Assembly: GCA_023053575.1 (NCBI GenBank)
Contig: JAKZAP010000018.1
Coordinates: forward strand, 14,102,202-14,166,201
Length of the DNA stretch: 64,000 nucleotides
Origin: Branchinecta lynchi
Taxonomy: Eukaryota > Arthropoda > Branchiopoda > Anostraca > Branchinectidae
Direction of reading: 5' to 3'
The translations under genes and the position numbers were made by a program. Of this stretch, positions 10,717-23,230 are shown piece after piece; position 1 is the first letter of the stretch; every line of letters starts with the position of its first letter. The notes beneath the pieces were generated by a model, which saw only the letters and a list, made by a program, of their open reading frames with translations, did no database searches and was not told where the DNA came from.

Positions 10717-11559
10717 ATTTCCAGCTAACTTAAATCATCATTTTACTGTTTTATTTGCTGTTCTCAGTTGATTCATATTGTTCGATTTAGCTCTTGGCTT
10801 ATCCAATCTATTGAGACTGTTGACTGAAAGTTGACTTTTGACAAACGAGAACAAATGGTTATTTGTTCCATGGTTAACCGGTTAACCTACAGTAAGCTGT
10901 CAAGTAAACTCAATGGAACCTATTATCGCTCACCAGAACTGCGTTCGATTCGCCTTTCCAGTTGACTTAAATCATCATTTTTCCGTTTTATTTGCTATTC
11001 TCAGTTGACCGAAAGCGATTGATTTGTCCAGTCGGCATAAATTGTCGATTAAAAGCTGACTTTTGACAACCAAGAACGAATGGTCATTCATTCCATGGTT
11101 ACCCGGTTAAGCTACAGTAAGCGGTCAAGAGTAACGCTCAATGGAACTTATTATCGCTCACCAGAGATGGGTCCGATTTGCATTTCCAGTTGACTTAAAT
11201 CATCTTTTTGCTGTTTTATTTGCTATTCTCAGTTGACTGACAGCGTTCGATTTATCCAGTCAACTGAAATTTTCGATTAAAAGTTGACTTTTGACAACCG
11301 AGGACAAATGGTCATTTGTTCCATGGTTAACCGGTTAAGCTACAGTAAGCGGTCAAGTAATGCTCAATGGAACTTATTATCGCTCACCAGAGCTGGGTTC
11401 GATTTGCATTTCCAGTTGAATTAAATCATCTTTTTTGCTGTTTTATTTGCTATTATCAGTTGACTGATAGCATTCAACTTATCCAGTTGACTGAGATTGT
11501 CGACTAAAAGTTGACTTTTGACAACTGAGAACAAATGGTCATTCATTCCATGGTTAACC

Positions 11560-12960
11560 GAGAATATAAGCGTAGGTTGAGAAAAAGATTGCGGAATCCA
11601 ACCAACCGGTCACCTTTTACTGGTCATTTCAAATTGCGGCCATGAGGCCGACATTTTTTCATGTTCTAACAAATCTGGTGCTACAGAGTACGCTACCTAT
11701 CCAATGATGGTAAACAAAAATAAAAAATAAGCTTATTCTTAATGTTTTACACTGGCTATGGAAGTCCTAGCTAAAAGTGTTCAAGTTAACCTACATGAAC
11801 TAACGCACCCACTCTGGTAATTTTTGTTTTGTTGGTTTTGGTGATTCTTTTTTCACATACCATACGTTCTTTACTAGTCCTCCAGGAATATTCCTCTCAC
11901 TCTTTTTTTAATTGTTGAAGTACTATCTCCTCTGCAGATGTTGCTCTTGTTGTAGGAACATACTATTGTTTGTTATAGACATACTATTGTTTGTATGTTC
12001 AAGTACTATAGATTGGTGCACGTAAGAGGTCTCTTCATGAGACCCTCAAATTGAAGCTGCTTCGTATAGCATCATCAAGGAGACAAGCAAAGGGTAATTT
12101 TAGTAATTGTCTAAATGTTATAGAACATGATTAGGTCGCTTTGTCATATTGTTTTAGTGATGTTCCCTTACCTTCTTGAGTTTCCACACCCTTGCCAAGA
12201 GCTAAATCGAACAATATGAATCAACTGAGAACAGCAAATAACAGAGTAAAATGATGATTTAAGTTAGCTAGAAATGCGAATAGAATGCAGCTCTGGTGAG
12301 TGATAATAGGTTCCATTGAGCGATACTTGACTGCTTACTGTAGGTTAACCGGTTAACCATGGAATGGATTACCATTTTATCTTGATCGTCAAAAGTCAAC
12401 TTTTTGGTGATTCTTTTTTCACATACCATATGTTTTACTAGTCCTCCATGAATATTCCTCTCACTCTTTTTCTAATTGTTGAAGTACCATCTCCTCTACA
12501 GATGTTGCTCTTGTTATAGGAACATACTATTGTATGTTACAAACATACTATTGTTTGTAGGTTGAAGTACTATAGATTGGTCCACGTAAGAGGTCTCTTC
12601 ATGAGACCCTCAAATTGAAGCTGCTACGTACAGCATTGTCAAGGAGACAAGCAAAGGGTAATTTTAGTAATTGTCTAAATGTTATAGAACATGATTAGGT
12701 CGCTTTGTCATATTGTTTTAGTGGTGTTCCCTTACCTTCTTGAGTTTCCACACCCTTGCCAAGAGCTAAAACGAACAATATGAATCAACTGAGAACAGCA
12801 AATAACAGAGTAAAATGATGATTTAAGTTAGCTGGAAATGCGAATAGAATGCAGCTCTGGTGAGTGATAATAGGTTCCATTGAGCGATACTTGACTGCTT
12901 ACTGTAGGTTGACCGGTTAACCATGGAATGAATTACCATTTTATCTCTATCGGCAAAAGT
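11560..12960. repeat. Central spacer of the foldback, with a 565-bp tandem duplication
   Basis: The middle of the 6-kb element is not part of the mirror arms. A segment from about 11836 (GTGATTCTTTTTTCACATAC) to about 12400 is repeated from about 12403 to about 12960 with few differences. Each copy includes CTACTATTGTTTG motifs, a GTAAGAGGTCTCTTCATGAG phrase and one arm-type unit. No coding region. Confidence 0.65.
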
Positions 12961-15212
12961 CAACTTTTTGTCGACAACCTGAGTCTACTGGATAAATTGA
13001 ATGCTAACTGAGAATAGCAAATAAAACGGCAAAAAGATTATTTCAGTCAACTGGAAATGCAAATCAAACGCAGCTCTGGTGAGCGATAAAATGTTCCATT
13101 GAGCAATACTTGACCGCTTACTGTTGGTTAACCGGTGATCCATGGAACGAATCAGGAACGAATGACCATTTGTTGTCGGTCGTCCAAAGTCAACTTTTAG
13201 TGGACAATCTCAATAGATTGGATAAATTGAACGCTATCAGTCAACTGAGAATAGCAAATAAAACGGCAAATTAATAGCTTAAGTCAACTGGAAATGTGAA
13301 TCAAACGCAGCTCTGGTGAGCGATAATAGGTTCCATTGAGTGTTACTTGACCGCTTACTGTAGTTGTGTAGAGACAGCCCCAAAATAGTATTTTAAGCAC
13401 GGAAAATGCATGGAACGAACTAGTACCGGACCAGGCAGTCAGGTGAACTGAATAGTGAGACAACAAAAGATTCAACAGGGTCTAGCAGGTCAGTTAAAAA
13501 AAACACAGCTAGTGAGTATATCAAAGGACACCAGCAAGAAAGTGACTAAGCCAATATCAGAGATACACATATCTGTGGAAAGTCCATGCTTAAATCTACC
13601 AAAACTGGTTGTAAAGTTAGAAAATCCCAAGAAAGACAATCTGAGTCGACTGGATAAATTGAATGCTAACTGAGAATAGCAAATAAAACAGCAAAAAGAT
13701 TATTTCAGTCACCTGGAAATGCAAATCAAACGTAGCTCTGGTGAGCGATAAAGTGTTCCATTGACCGATACTTGACCAGTTACTGTTGGTTAACCGGTTA
13801 TCCATGGAACGAATGACCATTTGTTGTTGTCGTCCAAAGTCAACTTTTAGTGGACAATGTCAGTCGACTGGATAAATAGAACCTATCAGTCAACTGAGAA
13901 TAGGAAATAAAACTGCAAAATGACGATTTAAGTTAACTGGAAATGCAAATCAAATGCAGCTCTAGTGAGAGATAAAATGTTCAATTGAGAGATACTTGAC
14001 CGCTTACTTTAACCGGTTATCCATGGAACAAATGACCGTTTGTTCTCTGTTGTCAAAAGTCACCTTTAGTCGATAATGTCAGTCAACTGGATAAATTGAA
14101 CGCTATCAGTCAACTGAGAATAGCAAATGAAACAGCGAAATGATGATTTCAGTCGACTGGAAATGCGGATCGAACCCAGCTCTCGTGAGCGGTGATAGGT
14201 ACATTGAGCGTTACTTGACCGCTTACTGAAGCTTAACCGCTTAACCATGGAACGAATGACCATTTATTCTCGGTTGTCAAAAGTCAAATTTTAGTCCAAA
14301 ATCTCAGTCGACTGGATAAATCGAACGCTATCAGTCAATGCAAATCAAACGCAGCTCTGGTGAGTGATAATAGGTTCCATTGAGCGATACTTGACCGCTT
14401 ACTGTAGTTGTGTAGAGACAGCCTCAGAATAGTATTTTAAGCATGGAAAATGCATGGAAAAAGAATGGAACAAACTAATACTGGACCAGCCAGTCAGGTG
14501 AACTGAACAGTTAGGCGACAAAACATTCAACAGTATCAAGCAGGGCAGTTAAAAAAAACAGCTAATGAGTTTACCATAGGAACCCAGCAACAAACTGACT
14601 AAGCCAGTATCAGAGATACATGGATTTGTGGAAAACTCATGCTTAAATCTACCAAAACTGGTCGCAAAGTTAGAAAATTCCAAGAAATCGCATAGACAGC
14701 CTAGAAATTACATTTGTTTACCAAAACAGTTTTTTCAAAGCCACCCAATGTGACACTTGGTAATCCAGTAACAGTGAATCATATATCGTTTGAAAGCCCA
14801 GGCTTCACTTTACCTGTTGTAGTTGGCAGAGTAGCAGAATTCTATTAAACAACACAGAAAACAAAAAAAATAAATTTGTTTGCTTTTTCAGAGCCCTATT
14901 CACTGAGAAGTACCAAGCCAATAGCAGAGATGAATACATGTATTGAAAGCCCAAGCTTCACTCTACCTGTAGTGCTGACACAAGCGCGTAATTCAAGGGA
15001 CTGACAGAGAAAAACAAAGAAAACACTTTTTTACTTTAAGAAAATTGGAAATTAGATGAGACTGTTGGTCTGAATTTGAGACTGTTGGTCTCGTTTCCGA
15101 GACTGCTGGTTCCCGGCGCCATTTTTATGAGACAGGTGGTTCGAAACAGTGAGACTGGTGTGTTCGATTTTCAAAACGGCCGTGAGACTGGTGGACCACA
15201 TTCCCCACCCTG

Positions 15213-16110
15213 TGTTGGGCAAAACACAGACGGAATCGAATTCTGCATGCTTTGTGTAGGGCCTCGGTAAGTACGTTTAGTACCTGTAATGGTAACTGTA
15301 ATGGTAAGTACCATTACAGTTAATGAGTTACAATACTGGAATATATACAGTTATTACATAAAAGAAAATAAATCACTTGGAATTCACTCATGTTTGTTAA
15401 TTTTCTCAATAAAATATGGCACAAATGAATTCGAATACCGGTTAGTTCGACATCTAAATGGCACCAAGAGATTTTGGTGCCGCGTACGCCCTGTCGCCGG
15501 CATTCTGCAAGGCATATCGGGTTCTTTTTATACAGAAGGAATACAGAAGAAATAAAATGTGTATGCTTTTGTTGGGCGTCGTCGACTTGTCGGGTTCGTT
15601 TGTACGGAAAAAATAAAATCCTGCAAATATCTGTCGGGGCAAAACACAGAAGAAATCGAATTCTGCATGCTTTTTTTGGGCCTCGGTATTGCCATCGGCA
15701 CATCGGTTCTTTTTATACAGAAGAAATAAAATTTTATGTGCTTTAATTGGGTGTCGGTCGACAATGGGTTCGATTTATACGTAGAAAATCAAATTTTGCA
15801 AACTTCGTCGGGCACACCCAGGAAGTTCAAATCTCTTCGGTACAACAGGTTATTTTTACACGTCAGAAATCAACTTCTGTACAGTCCAGTCGGGCAAAGC
15901 ACAGAGAAATCAAATGCTGTGTGGTGTTATCGGGCGTCAGTATTCTCGTCGACACATCAAGTTCTTTTTACACGTAAGAAATCAAATTCTCTAAAAGTTC
16001 GTCGGGTGCATCCCGAAAGTTTTAAGTTTCGTCGGAACATCGGTTTCTGTTAGATGTAAGAAATACAGATCTTTACACTTTACAGTGTCGGGCAAAACGC
16101 AGAAGAAACT
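15213..16110 (+). repeat. Minisatellite of roughly 85-100-bp units
   Basis: Units repeat the order GTCGGGC…CGGCACATCGG TTCTTTTTATACAGAAGAAA, then TCAAATTCTGCA, from about 15226 to 16110. Units are quite divergent. The frames look partly open by chance because of the repeat; nothing recognisable is encoded. The array is the target of both the 6-kb foldback and the R1 element. Confidence 0.7.
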
Positions 16111-16120
16111 AGACCTACGT

Positions 16121-19100
16121 TGCCCGGGCAACGTGAAGTGTTGTGGCAACCTTTGTCCGGCTTCGCCGGCTAAAGTGTTGCGAGAGCAGCACTGGTTTTT
16201 TTTCTTCGCTGTCGGTTAAATGCTGAAATTGTCAACTTATCGAAGCTTTTAAAACGGTATGTTCTAAAAAGAATAATCACATAATCAAAAGCTGTTCTTT
16301 AGCGTTGTAAAACCAACAACAAAACAATATCGGAAGAAGGCTATCCGTAACGTTTCAGGATCAAAATACCATAGATGACACTATTAATTATTACAAAACT
16401 ACCTTATTGTTTTACATTACCGTATCGTTTGTACCCGTTGCGTAAACAGTTAATCCTAGGTTATAGCGATAGACCATCGACACAAACTTTCTTACTGTCA
16501 TATTTACAGAAATCGAATACAATGTGCACCAATTTTCAAAAATTTCTATTCCCTCGTGAACCGATCTTACTTACAAGTCCGTCTCCCGTGATTGACATCA
16601 AATTCACCGGAAACAAATAATGGATACACCAGCTATCAAAAGTTGCAAACCCCTCATCGCTGAAGATGATTATAGCATAAAAGCCGATTATTACTTACAA
16701 GTCCCATGCATGTCTTACAATTGGGAACACAATTGTTCTTACCATCGAATACACCTGAGACAAATAACAGGTATACCAACTAGCAAAAGCTGCAAACTCC
16801 TCGTTGCCGAAGATGATTATGAGCTAACAGTCGACTGTTGCTTACAAGTCCCTTACATGTCTCACAACTGGTATCGCCTATTTTTGGTTTCAGTGTGTAC
16901 CTTACTTCTGAAGTTGTCAACCCCTTGAAACTTTCAAACTGGTTTATCTCATGAAGGATTTTTGTTCAAAAAAATGGATGGCATATATTTTGATCAGCTC
17001 TTCAAGGGCTATCGATTGCCCTAACCGCAACAAAAGCATATCGGAAAAAGGGACTAAATTGACTTTGCAGTCAGTTGAACTTTATCCTTTTCAATCGTAG
17101 ACATCGTGACGGATGAAAACTTGGAATAATATCCTATATAATCTAGTTGGTATTATAAAGCTATCCGTAACTTTTTAGGATTAAAATACCATAGATGACA
17201 CTATTAATTATTACGAAACTACCTTGTTTTACATTACAGTATCGTTTGTACCCGTTGCGTTAACAGTAAATCCTAGGTTACAGCGATAGACCAACGATAC
17301 AAACTTTCTTACCGTCAGATTTATATAAATCGAATACAATGTGCAACAATTTGCACAAATTTCTAGCCCCTCGTGCACCGATTCTACTGACAAGTCCCTT
17401 TCCCGTGATAGACATCAAGTTCACCGGATAAAAATAATGGGTACACCGACTAGCAAAAGTTGCAAACCCCTCATCGCTGAAGATTTGTGTAGCATAACAG
17501 CCGATTATTACTTACAAGTCCCTTGCATGTTTTACATTTGGGAACCAAATTGTTCATCAAATGACAGGTACGCCAACTAGCGAGAGCTGCAAACCCCTCA
17601 TTGCCGAAGATGATTATGAGCTAACAGTCGCCTGTCGTGTACAAGTCCCCTAAATGTCTCACAACTGGTATCGCCTATTTTTGGTTTCAGTGTGTACCTT
17701 ACTACTGAAGTTGTCAACCCCTTGAAACTTTCAAACTGGTGTATCTCATAAAGGAATTTTTTTACAAAAAAATGGATGTCATATACTTTGATCAGCTCAT
17801 CAGCGGCTATCGATTGCCGTCGAAGTTGAACTTTATCCTTTTCAATCGTAGATATCGTGACGGATGAAAACTTGGAACAATATCTTATATAATCTAGTTG
17901 ATATTATAAAGCTATCCGTAACTTTTCAGGATTAAAATACCATAGATGACACTATTAATTATTACAAAATTACCTTATTGTTTTACATTACCGTATCGTT
18001 TGTACCCGTTGCGTAAACAGTTAATCCTAGGTTATAGCGATAGACCATCGATACAAACTTTCTTACTGTCATATTTACAGAAATCGAATACAATGTGCAC
18101 CAATTTTCAAAAATTTCTAGCCCCTCGTGAACCGATTCTTACTTACAAGTCCGTCTCCCGTGATTGACATCAAATTCACCGGAAACAAATAATGGATATA
18201 CCAGCTATCAAAAGTTGCAAGCCCCTCATCGCTGACGATGATTATAGCATAAGCTTTTTAAATGGGATGTTCTAAAAAAATTAATCATATGATCAAAAGG
18301 TATTCTTCAGCGTTGTAAAAACAACAACAAAATAATATAGGAAGAAGGGACTAAATTAACTTTGCAGTAAGTTGTACTTTATCCTTTTCAATCGTAGACA
18401 TCGTGACGGATGAAAACTTGGAACAATATCTTATATAATCTAGTTGGTAATAGAAAGCTATCCGTAACTTTTCAGGATTAAAATACCATAGATGACACTA
18501 TTAATTATGATGAAACTACCTCATTGCTTTACATTTTCGTTTGTATCCGTTGTGTAAACAGTTAATCCTCGGTTACATTGATAGACCATCGACACAAACT
18601 TTCTTACCGTCAGATTTATAGAAATAGAATACAATGTGCACCCATTTGCAAAAATTCCTAGCCCCTCGTGAACCGATTCCTACTTACAAGTCCCTCTCCC
18701 GTGATATACATTAAGTTAACCGGAAACAAATAATGGGTACACCAGCTAGCAAAAGCTGCAAACCCATCATCGCAGAAGATAATTGTAGCATAACAGCCGA
18801 TTAGTACTTACAAGTCCCTTGCATATCTTACCATTGGGAACCAAATTGTTCTTACCATCGAATTCACCGGAAACAAATAACAGGTATACCAACTAGCAAA
18901 AGCTGCAAACCCCTCATTACCGAAGATGATTATGGGCTAACAGTCGACTGTTGCTTAAAAGTCCCCTATATGTATCATAACTGGTATCGCCTATTTTTGG
19001 TTTCAATGTACCTTACTATGAAGTTGTCAACCCCTTTGAAATTTTCAAACTGGTGTATCTCATGAAGGAATTTTTGTACCAAAAAATGGATGACATATAC

Positions 19101-19912
19101 TTTGATCAGCTCATCAATGGCTATCGATTGCCGTCGAATAAAAAATTCTACCTGTCTTAGTTCAAAAGTTGACTTTTTTGCCCTAGGCCAACTTTCTAAC
19201 GTCACGACTTAGAAAGGAGCAAAGGATAAGCTCTAGTTTCTTTAGCAATGAGAGAACTTTTAAAGTTTAAGAGGCACATCTGATACCGTTACTCTACCAC
19301 AAACCAAAGTGCAAAAAAAAAAATTATAAACTCAGCTGAAATCGTCGCAGACATGGACAGAAACAATAGATGGCAGCACTTTCGGACCCGTGGGATAAAG
19401 CCACTTTTTTGACTCTGTAGATTTTTCTATTTATCACTCAAAGAAGATATGTTGGCTGTGGGGCCGGGTAACTGCCGCATATATTTAACACTTATAGATT
19501 TTAGTCCATCTTCAATTTGAAACTGGTGCCTGCCTGCTTGCGTGCTAGAACGGAGCTTTCCACTCGAAAGCGGAAACATCTTTTGATGAAACGAAAGGTT
19601 CGCTACACAACTTCAAATAGTCCTCTCTGACATAGGCTATACAACTCCACTTCACTTCGCAAACCGTAGGCTCTGGCTCGAGGACAAGCAAAAACCATCC
19701 TTATTGGCCCCAGGCAAGAGTTCTACGGAGCTTTCCAAAATGTAATGTCATTTCATCAATCCGGCCTAAGGTCCACACTTTCCGTAAAAACCGCACAGGT
19801 TAGACCCTTCTCAGGTACTAGGAATAAAATGAAATCGGAGTCATAGGAAAAAAAAAAAAAAAAAAAAAAAATGAGGACAAAACCAAAGTGTTGCTCTCGC
19901 AACACAATTGAA
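16121..19912. repeat. Family R array element, copy 1
   Basis: A long block built from repeated modules. The phrase CCATAGATGACACTATTAAT lies near 16369, 17189, 17940 and 18486 (spacings 820, 751, 546). A second module carries AGCAAAAGCTGCAAACCCCT and GAAGATGATTATGAGCTAAC. The block begins with GAGAGCAGCAC-type sequence (about 16175) and ends at the hairpin GTGTTGCTCTCGCAACAC (19890-19907). A shorter copy with the same end lies at 45383-46960. No transposase or RT seen. Confidence 0.7.
19843..19870 (+). repeat. Poly-A tract
   Basis: An uninterrupted A-run of over 20 bases lies just before the hairpin that closes family R copy 1. In copy R2 (46900-46920) the A-run is shorter. Confidence 0.8.
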
Positions 19913-19917
19913 TTATA

Positions 19918-20010
19918 AATGCCTTTGTCGGGCTTCGGTATTCTTTCGACACATCGGATTCTTTTTCGTATGTAAGAAATCAACTTTTGCAAACATTTGT
20001 TGGGCGCAGG
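19918..20010 (+). repeat. Right remnant monomer of the ~95-bp minisatellite
   Basis: A single unit (GTCGGGCTTCGGTATTCTTT … GCAAACATTTGTTGGGC) matches the arrays at 9121-9243 and 15213-16110. It gives the intact target sequence CATTTGTTGGGC that the 6-kb foldback interrupts. Confidence 0.7.
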
Positions 20011-20029
20011 TTTTTACGAAAAAAAAATC

Positions 20030-20940
20030 GCATGAGGCGCTAGTTGTTATTTCAACTTCTTCTGGGTATAGTCGCTGAAAGCTTCGCTCTTTAGCTAAAG
20101 TTGAAACGAAAAGGCAAATATGTAAATTTAAATATACGAATTTATACTAAAGGATCAATCTCAACTGATGCATAAAAATTAGTTTTACACAAAATTTCGC
20201 CTGCAGCCCATTTTGAAGTATTCTCTATTTGGAAGATGGGTGTTACATTTAATTGGCGTTTTAGGATTTACATTCTTGGAGGTTGAAAGACGTTAAAAGC
20301 TAGAACTTGTATGGAAGATATAGCAAAATGTTTCCTGAAGAAAGGCGGATCAAACAAATGTAGCCGGCGTCGCGTACTTTAACTTGTTCTGGGTACAGTC
20401 GTTAGAAGCTCCGCTTTTCAGCGAAAGATGAAATGAAAAGCCGAATATGTGAACTTTAGTAGATGAAATTACATTACAGGAATAACCTCAAATGATGCAT
20501 TACAGTTAGCTGTACACGAAGTTTCGCCTGCGGCGCATTTGGTAGTATTCTCCATCTGGAAGATCGGTGTTTTATTTTGCTGTCGTTTTAGGATTGACAT
20601 TCTTGGGGGTTTGGAACACGTTACAAGCTAGAACTTGTATGGTAGGTACAAAAAAACATTTCAGAAAAATAAGCAGAATTAAAAAAATTCGCATCCGGCG
20701 CTTACTTGAACTTTTTCTGGGTACATTCGCTGGAAGCTTCGCTTTTCAGCGAAAGCTGAAATGAAAAGCCGAATATGTGAACTTTAATATACAAATTTAC
20801 ATTTAAGGAAACTGTAACTGAATCATTACAGTTAGTTTTACACCGGTTCTGTTCTATGCTGGTTGGAAATGTACGCCGTTGCCGCGACTCATTTTTTAGT
20901 CCGTCGACATGAATCAGACGCTCCCCCCCCCACCCCAAAG
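20030..20940 (+). repeat. Tandem repeat, about 330-bp unit, three copies
   Basis: The phrase TTCTGGGTA, then GTCGCT, GAAGCTTCGC and TTTTCAGC recurs near 20058, 20386 and 20716, with further matches (GTTTTACAC…TTTCGCCTGC) inside each unit. The third unit is cut short near 20880. It is followed by a C-run and GACGCTCCCCC. Confidence 0.75.
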
Positions 20941-21490
20941 ATAAAAAACTAGTGGCGCTCCTGGTCTTAGGATGTATGGATGTTTCCTGAAGTGGATGTA
21001 GAGTCTGGATAGCTCAAAATGTCCCCTAGCACAATGCCCCCCAAAAAGGATCCATGACAAAACGTCCCTATGGCAAAACTTCCCTATGACTAAACGTCAT
21101 CATGGTACCTTAACCCAGTGCTGTCAGGCCCACTGAATAAAGACTTGGTGGACGAGGAGGGACCGGGCGCTGCTACAAAGTGTCAATACGATTTACGTTA
21201 TTTCTGAATAATCTTGGCTGGTTCTCAGATTTAGAAACGGAAAGAAGCAGAAAGAAACGGTACAGTATCATTCCCCTCAGTCAGGAGTTTGGTAACTTTA
21301 AACGAGGTGCTCAATTCCGACAGATAAACAAAAGCACACTTTCTGCTGATAGCTCGGTGTAGAATATTTCCATCATGACTTAGCAAATTTATTTTTTTTC
21401 GTTAAATATAATGTTGCAAACCATGTTTAATTTCATGTTTTACAGAAACGCAGCACTTAAAGGTTTGTACCACAATTCTACTGCAACATA

Positions 21491-21649
21491 CACTGTACAA
21501 AGTTTCTCTGAATACAGATGCAGTATTTGCTACTGGGATTAATCTTATCTCTATTGGAATAAAATTAATCCGAATTAGGGATAATCTTATCTCAATAAAG
21601 ACAAGATTAATCCCAGTAGCAAATACTGCAAGATTGTTTTTGTACAGTG
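21491..21649. mobile_element. Tc1/mariner-like MITE with TA duplication
   Basis: The 159-bp element has ends CACTGTACAAA and TTTGTACAGTG, with TA on both outer sides (21489-21490 and 21650-21651). Internally, GCAGTATTTGCTACTGGGAT at about 21515 is repeated in inverse near 21610, so most of the element folds on itself. TA flanks plus this size point to a Tc1/mariner MITE; no coding. Confidence 0.75.
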
Positions 21650-22495
21650 TACACTGAATTCTTTTGACTCTGCTAAGGGATCTTTTGATTTTTAGCAGAC
21701 TTTGCATTTACGAACAATCGACTCTTGCGGCCGCGGTAGGCGATTTTCCGTTTTCACCATTTTTTGTGTCATCCATAACCCATGAACCATGACTGGTATC
21801 AAGTTGGAACTTGGTGTACTTATGAGCATTTGCCTCTAGTTGTGCCTTTTGAGGGTCCCCCCCCCCACACCCGGCTCAGGGGTAGCTGGGCACAGATTGC
21901 CCAGTGTTCAATGTTTGTAACATAGCCACATCTGGAGATAGGGTAATAAAATGCCTTGTATTTATGGTTCCTAGGGTCGGGAAGATACTTTTGGAGTTGC
22001 ACCTCCCCCACCCCTCCCATTGATGGACAACTGGGACCAGTTTGCCCATGAGTTCAGTTCTCGAACCGTGACAAGTACCAAATTTATACAAGATATGACA
22101 AACGTTTTACTTTTACACTCCACGTTTGAGCGCTTGCGTACTTGTTCCATCTTGGGCTTTAATAGTGATGTTCAGAATATGCATTGCTGGTCCGAGAAGG
22201 CAAATTTCATCCCGACGTGAAGAAATTAAATTTCAACGCGAGCGTGCATTTCAGTGGCTAATGAAGCGAAACTCAGAAAATGTTAAGTTCCAGATTGTAA
22301 GGTCACATCTGAAGAATGCCCGCTATTCCTTGTGACCCAAAAAAGATTAATTTTTCGGCAATCGCTTACCGTTGTAGTACATAACTATTCCAAGCACAGA
22401 GGTAGAAGCACAGAGAGGTACCACAAATCCGCAAGAACAAAGTCATTCGATGAAAATTGACTAAAGGAATAGCAGAGCAACGAACTAACGCATTT
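21650..22495. other. Unique stretch with part of dispersed repeat Q
   Basis: No gene is recognised. From about 22165 to 22500 the sequence resembles 35830-36090: GAATATGCATT, CAGTGGCTAATG-AG, TTTTTCGGCAATCG and a final TTTCATCGGG phrase. This marks two diverged copies of a dispersed repeat. Confidence 0.45.
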
Positions 22496-22499
22496 TCAT

Positions 22500-22745
22500 C
22501 GGGTATTCGAGCCTATTTAAGTGAACAAGTGATGGGAACTACAACTAGCTAGAATATCGTATCTCGGTCATCTTATCCAAAACTTTAACGGTTTTTGTTC
22601 ATATTTGATCTTGGCAAGGGTCCTCTTCAGGCTCAAAACCGCTCAAGTTGGAAAAACGAACTTGTGGGAAACACAACAACCGTTTTGCACCATCAAATAT
22701 GATTCGCAGTCAGCTTGGGCTGAAGGAATATTTAGTTTTTGTTCC
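22500..22745 (-). mobile_element. Family S-related retroposon, diverged copy
   Basis: On the minus strand it has the family head (ATATTCCTTCAGCCCAAGCT) and the loop core (GAAGAGGACCCTTGCCAAGA). Short complementary pieces (CATATTTGAT/ATCAAATATG and AACGGTT/AACCGTT) are present, but their order does not give one continuous stem. Ends and target duplication were not resolved. Confidence 0.45.
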
Positions 22746-23230
22746 TTTAAGTTTACGTTGTACTTTGATTTTGATTAAATCTGAATTAAAATTGAAAATC
22801 GACTGGCCTTTGCTTCTCCTCCTTTTCTCGCCATTTCGTTCAACTCCTTTAAACAAAAGAATGCTGCTAGCTTCATATTATATTTTCCCCGACAGCCAGT
22901 TGAACTATAAGTAGTAAGTAGCCCTGATACGCTGCTTGTCTAGGAACATGTTGTCTAATCAAGGAATCAAACTACTGTTAGGTAAAGTTTGGCACACAAT
23001 GCCGATTGCCGATTCTAAAAACCAACCTCCGTTGACAAGGAACCTCTCACTACCGGATGAGATCCAGATTGCCCAAATTGTGACAAATGCTATTCAGACG
23101 GATCTCCCCCTTCATTGAAAGGCCCACTTCAATCAAAGCCACAAATCAAAATTGCCTCGTCAGCTAACCCTTCACAACAACAACAGTAGCCGAGGACCTC
23201 CCGGCCTAACGATGGTTCTTCAACAGCCCA
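22746..23230. other. Unique stretch with weak coding-like frames
   Basis: A plus-strand frame (22936-23118) and its frameshifted continuation (PSLKGPLQSKPQIKIASSA, near 23110-23165) look composition-wise like coding sequence. No domain is recognised and no splice model could be supported. Confidence 0.3.

Larger units (their letters stand above)
9244..15212. mobile_element. 6-kb foldback element with multi-kb inverted-repeat arms
   Basis: The ends are a perfect 30-bp inverted repeat beginning CAGGGTGGGGAATGTGGTCC. A 5-bp duplication TGTTG flanks it (9239-9243 and 15213-15217). The arms mirror each other over about 2 kb or more: the stretch around 9600-9670 is the inverse of about 14750-14820. 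The outer arms carry AACAGTCTC repeats. The inner arms are tandem ~220-250-bp units built from phrases such as CCAGTTGACTTAAATCATC and CTCAATGGAACCTATTATCG. No transposase ORF is present. A 5-bp TSD is known for Transib among others, but the ends do not match the Transib CAC start, so no superfamily is assigned. Confidence 0.85.

Noticed and set aside
9244..15212. Reading the 6-kb mirror structure as a CRISPR-like or regulatory array
   Set aside because: The units are long and imperfect and arranged as an inverted repeat with TSDs. They are clearly a transposon, in a eukaryotic context.
16121..18720. Repeated open frames of about 75-100 codons in family R (for example 16375-16620 and 17946-18167)
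   Set aside because: They are nearly identical because of the repeat modules. They are broken differently in each unit and contain no domain.
19886..19912. Hairpin GTGTTGCTCTCGCAACAC as a bacterial-type terminator
   Set aside because: No bacterial gene context. The hairpin is the conserved end of family R and recurs at 46941-46958.
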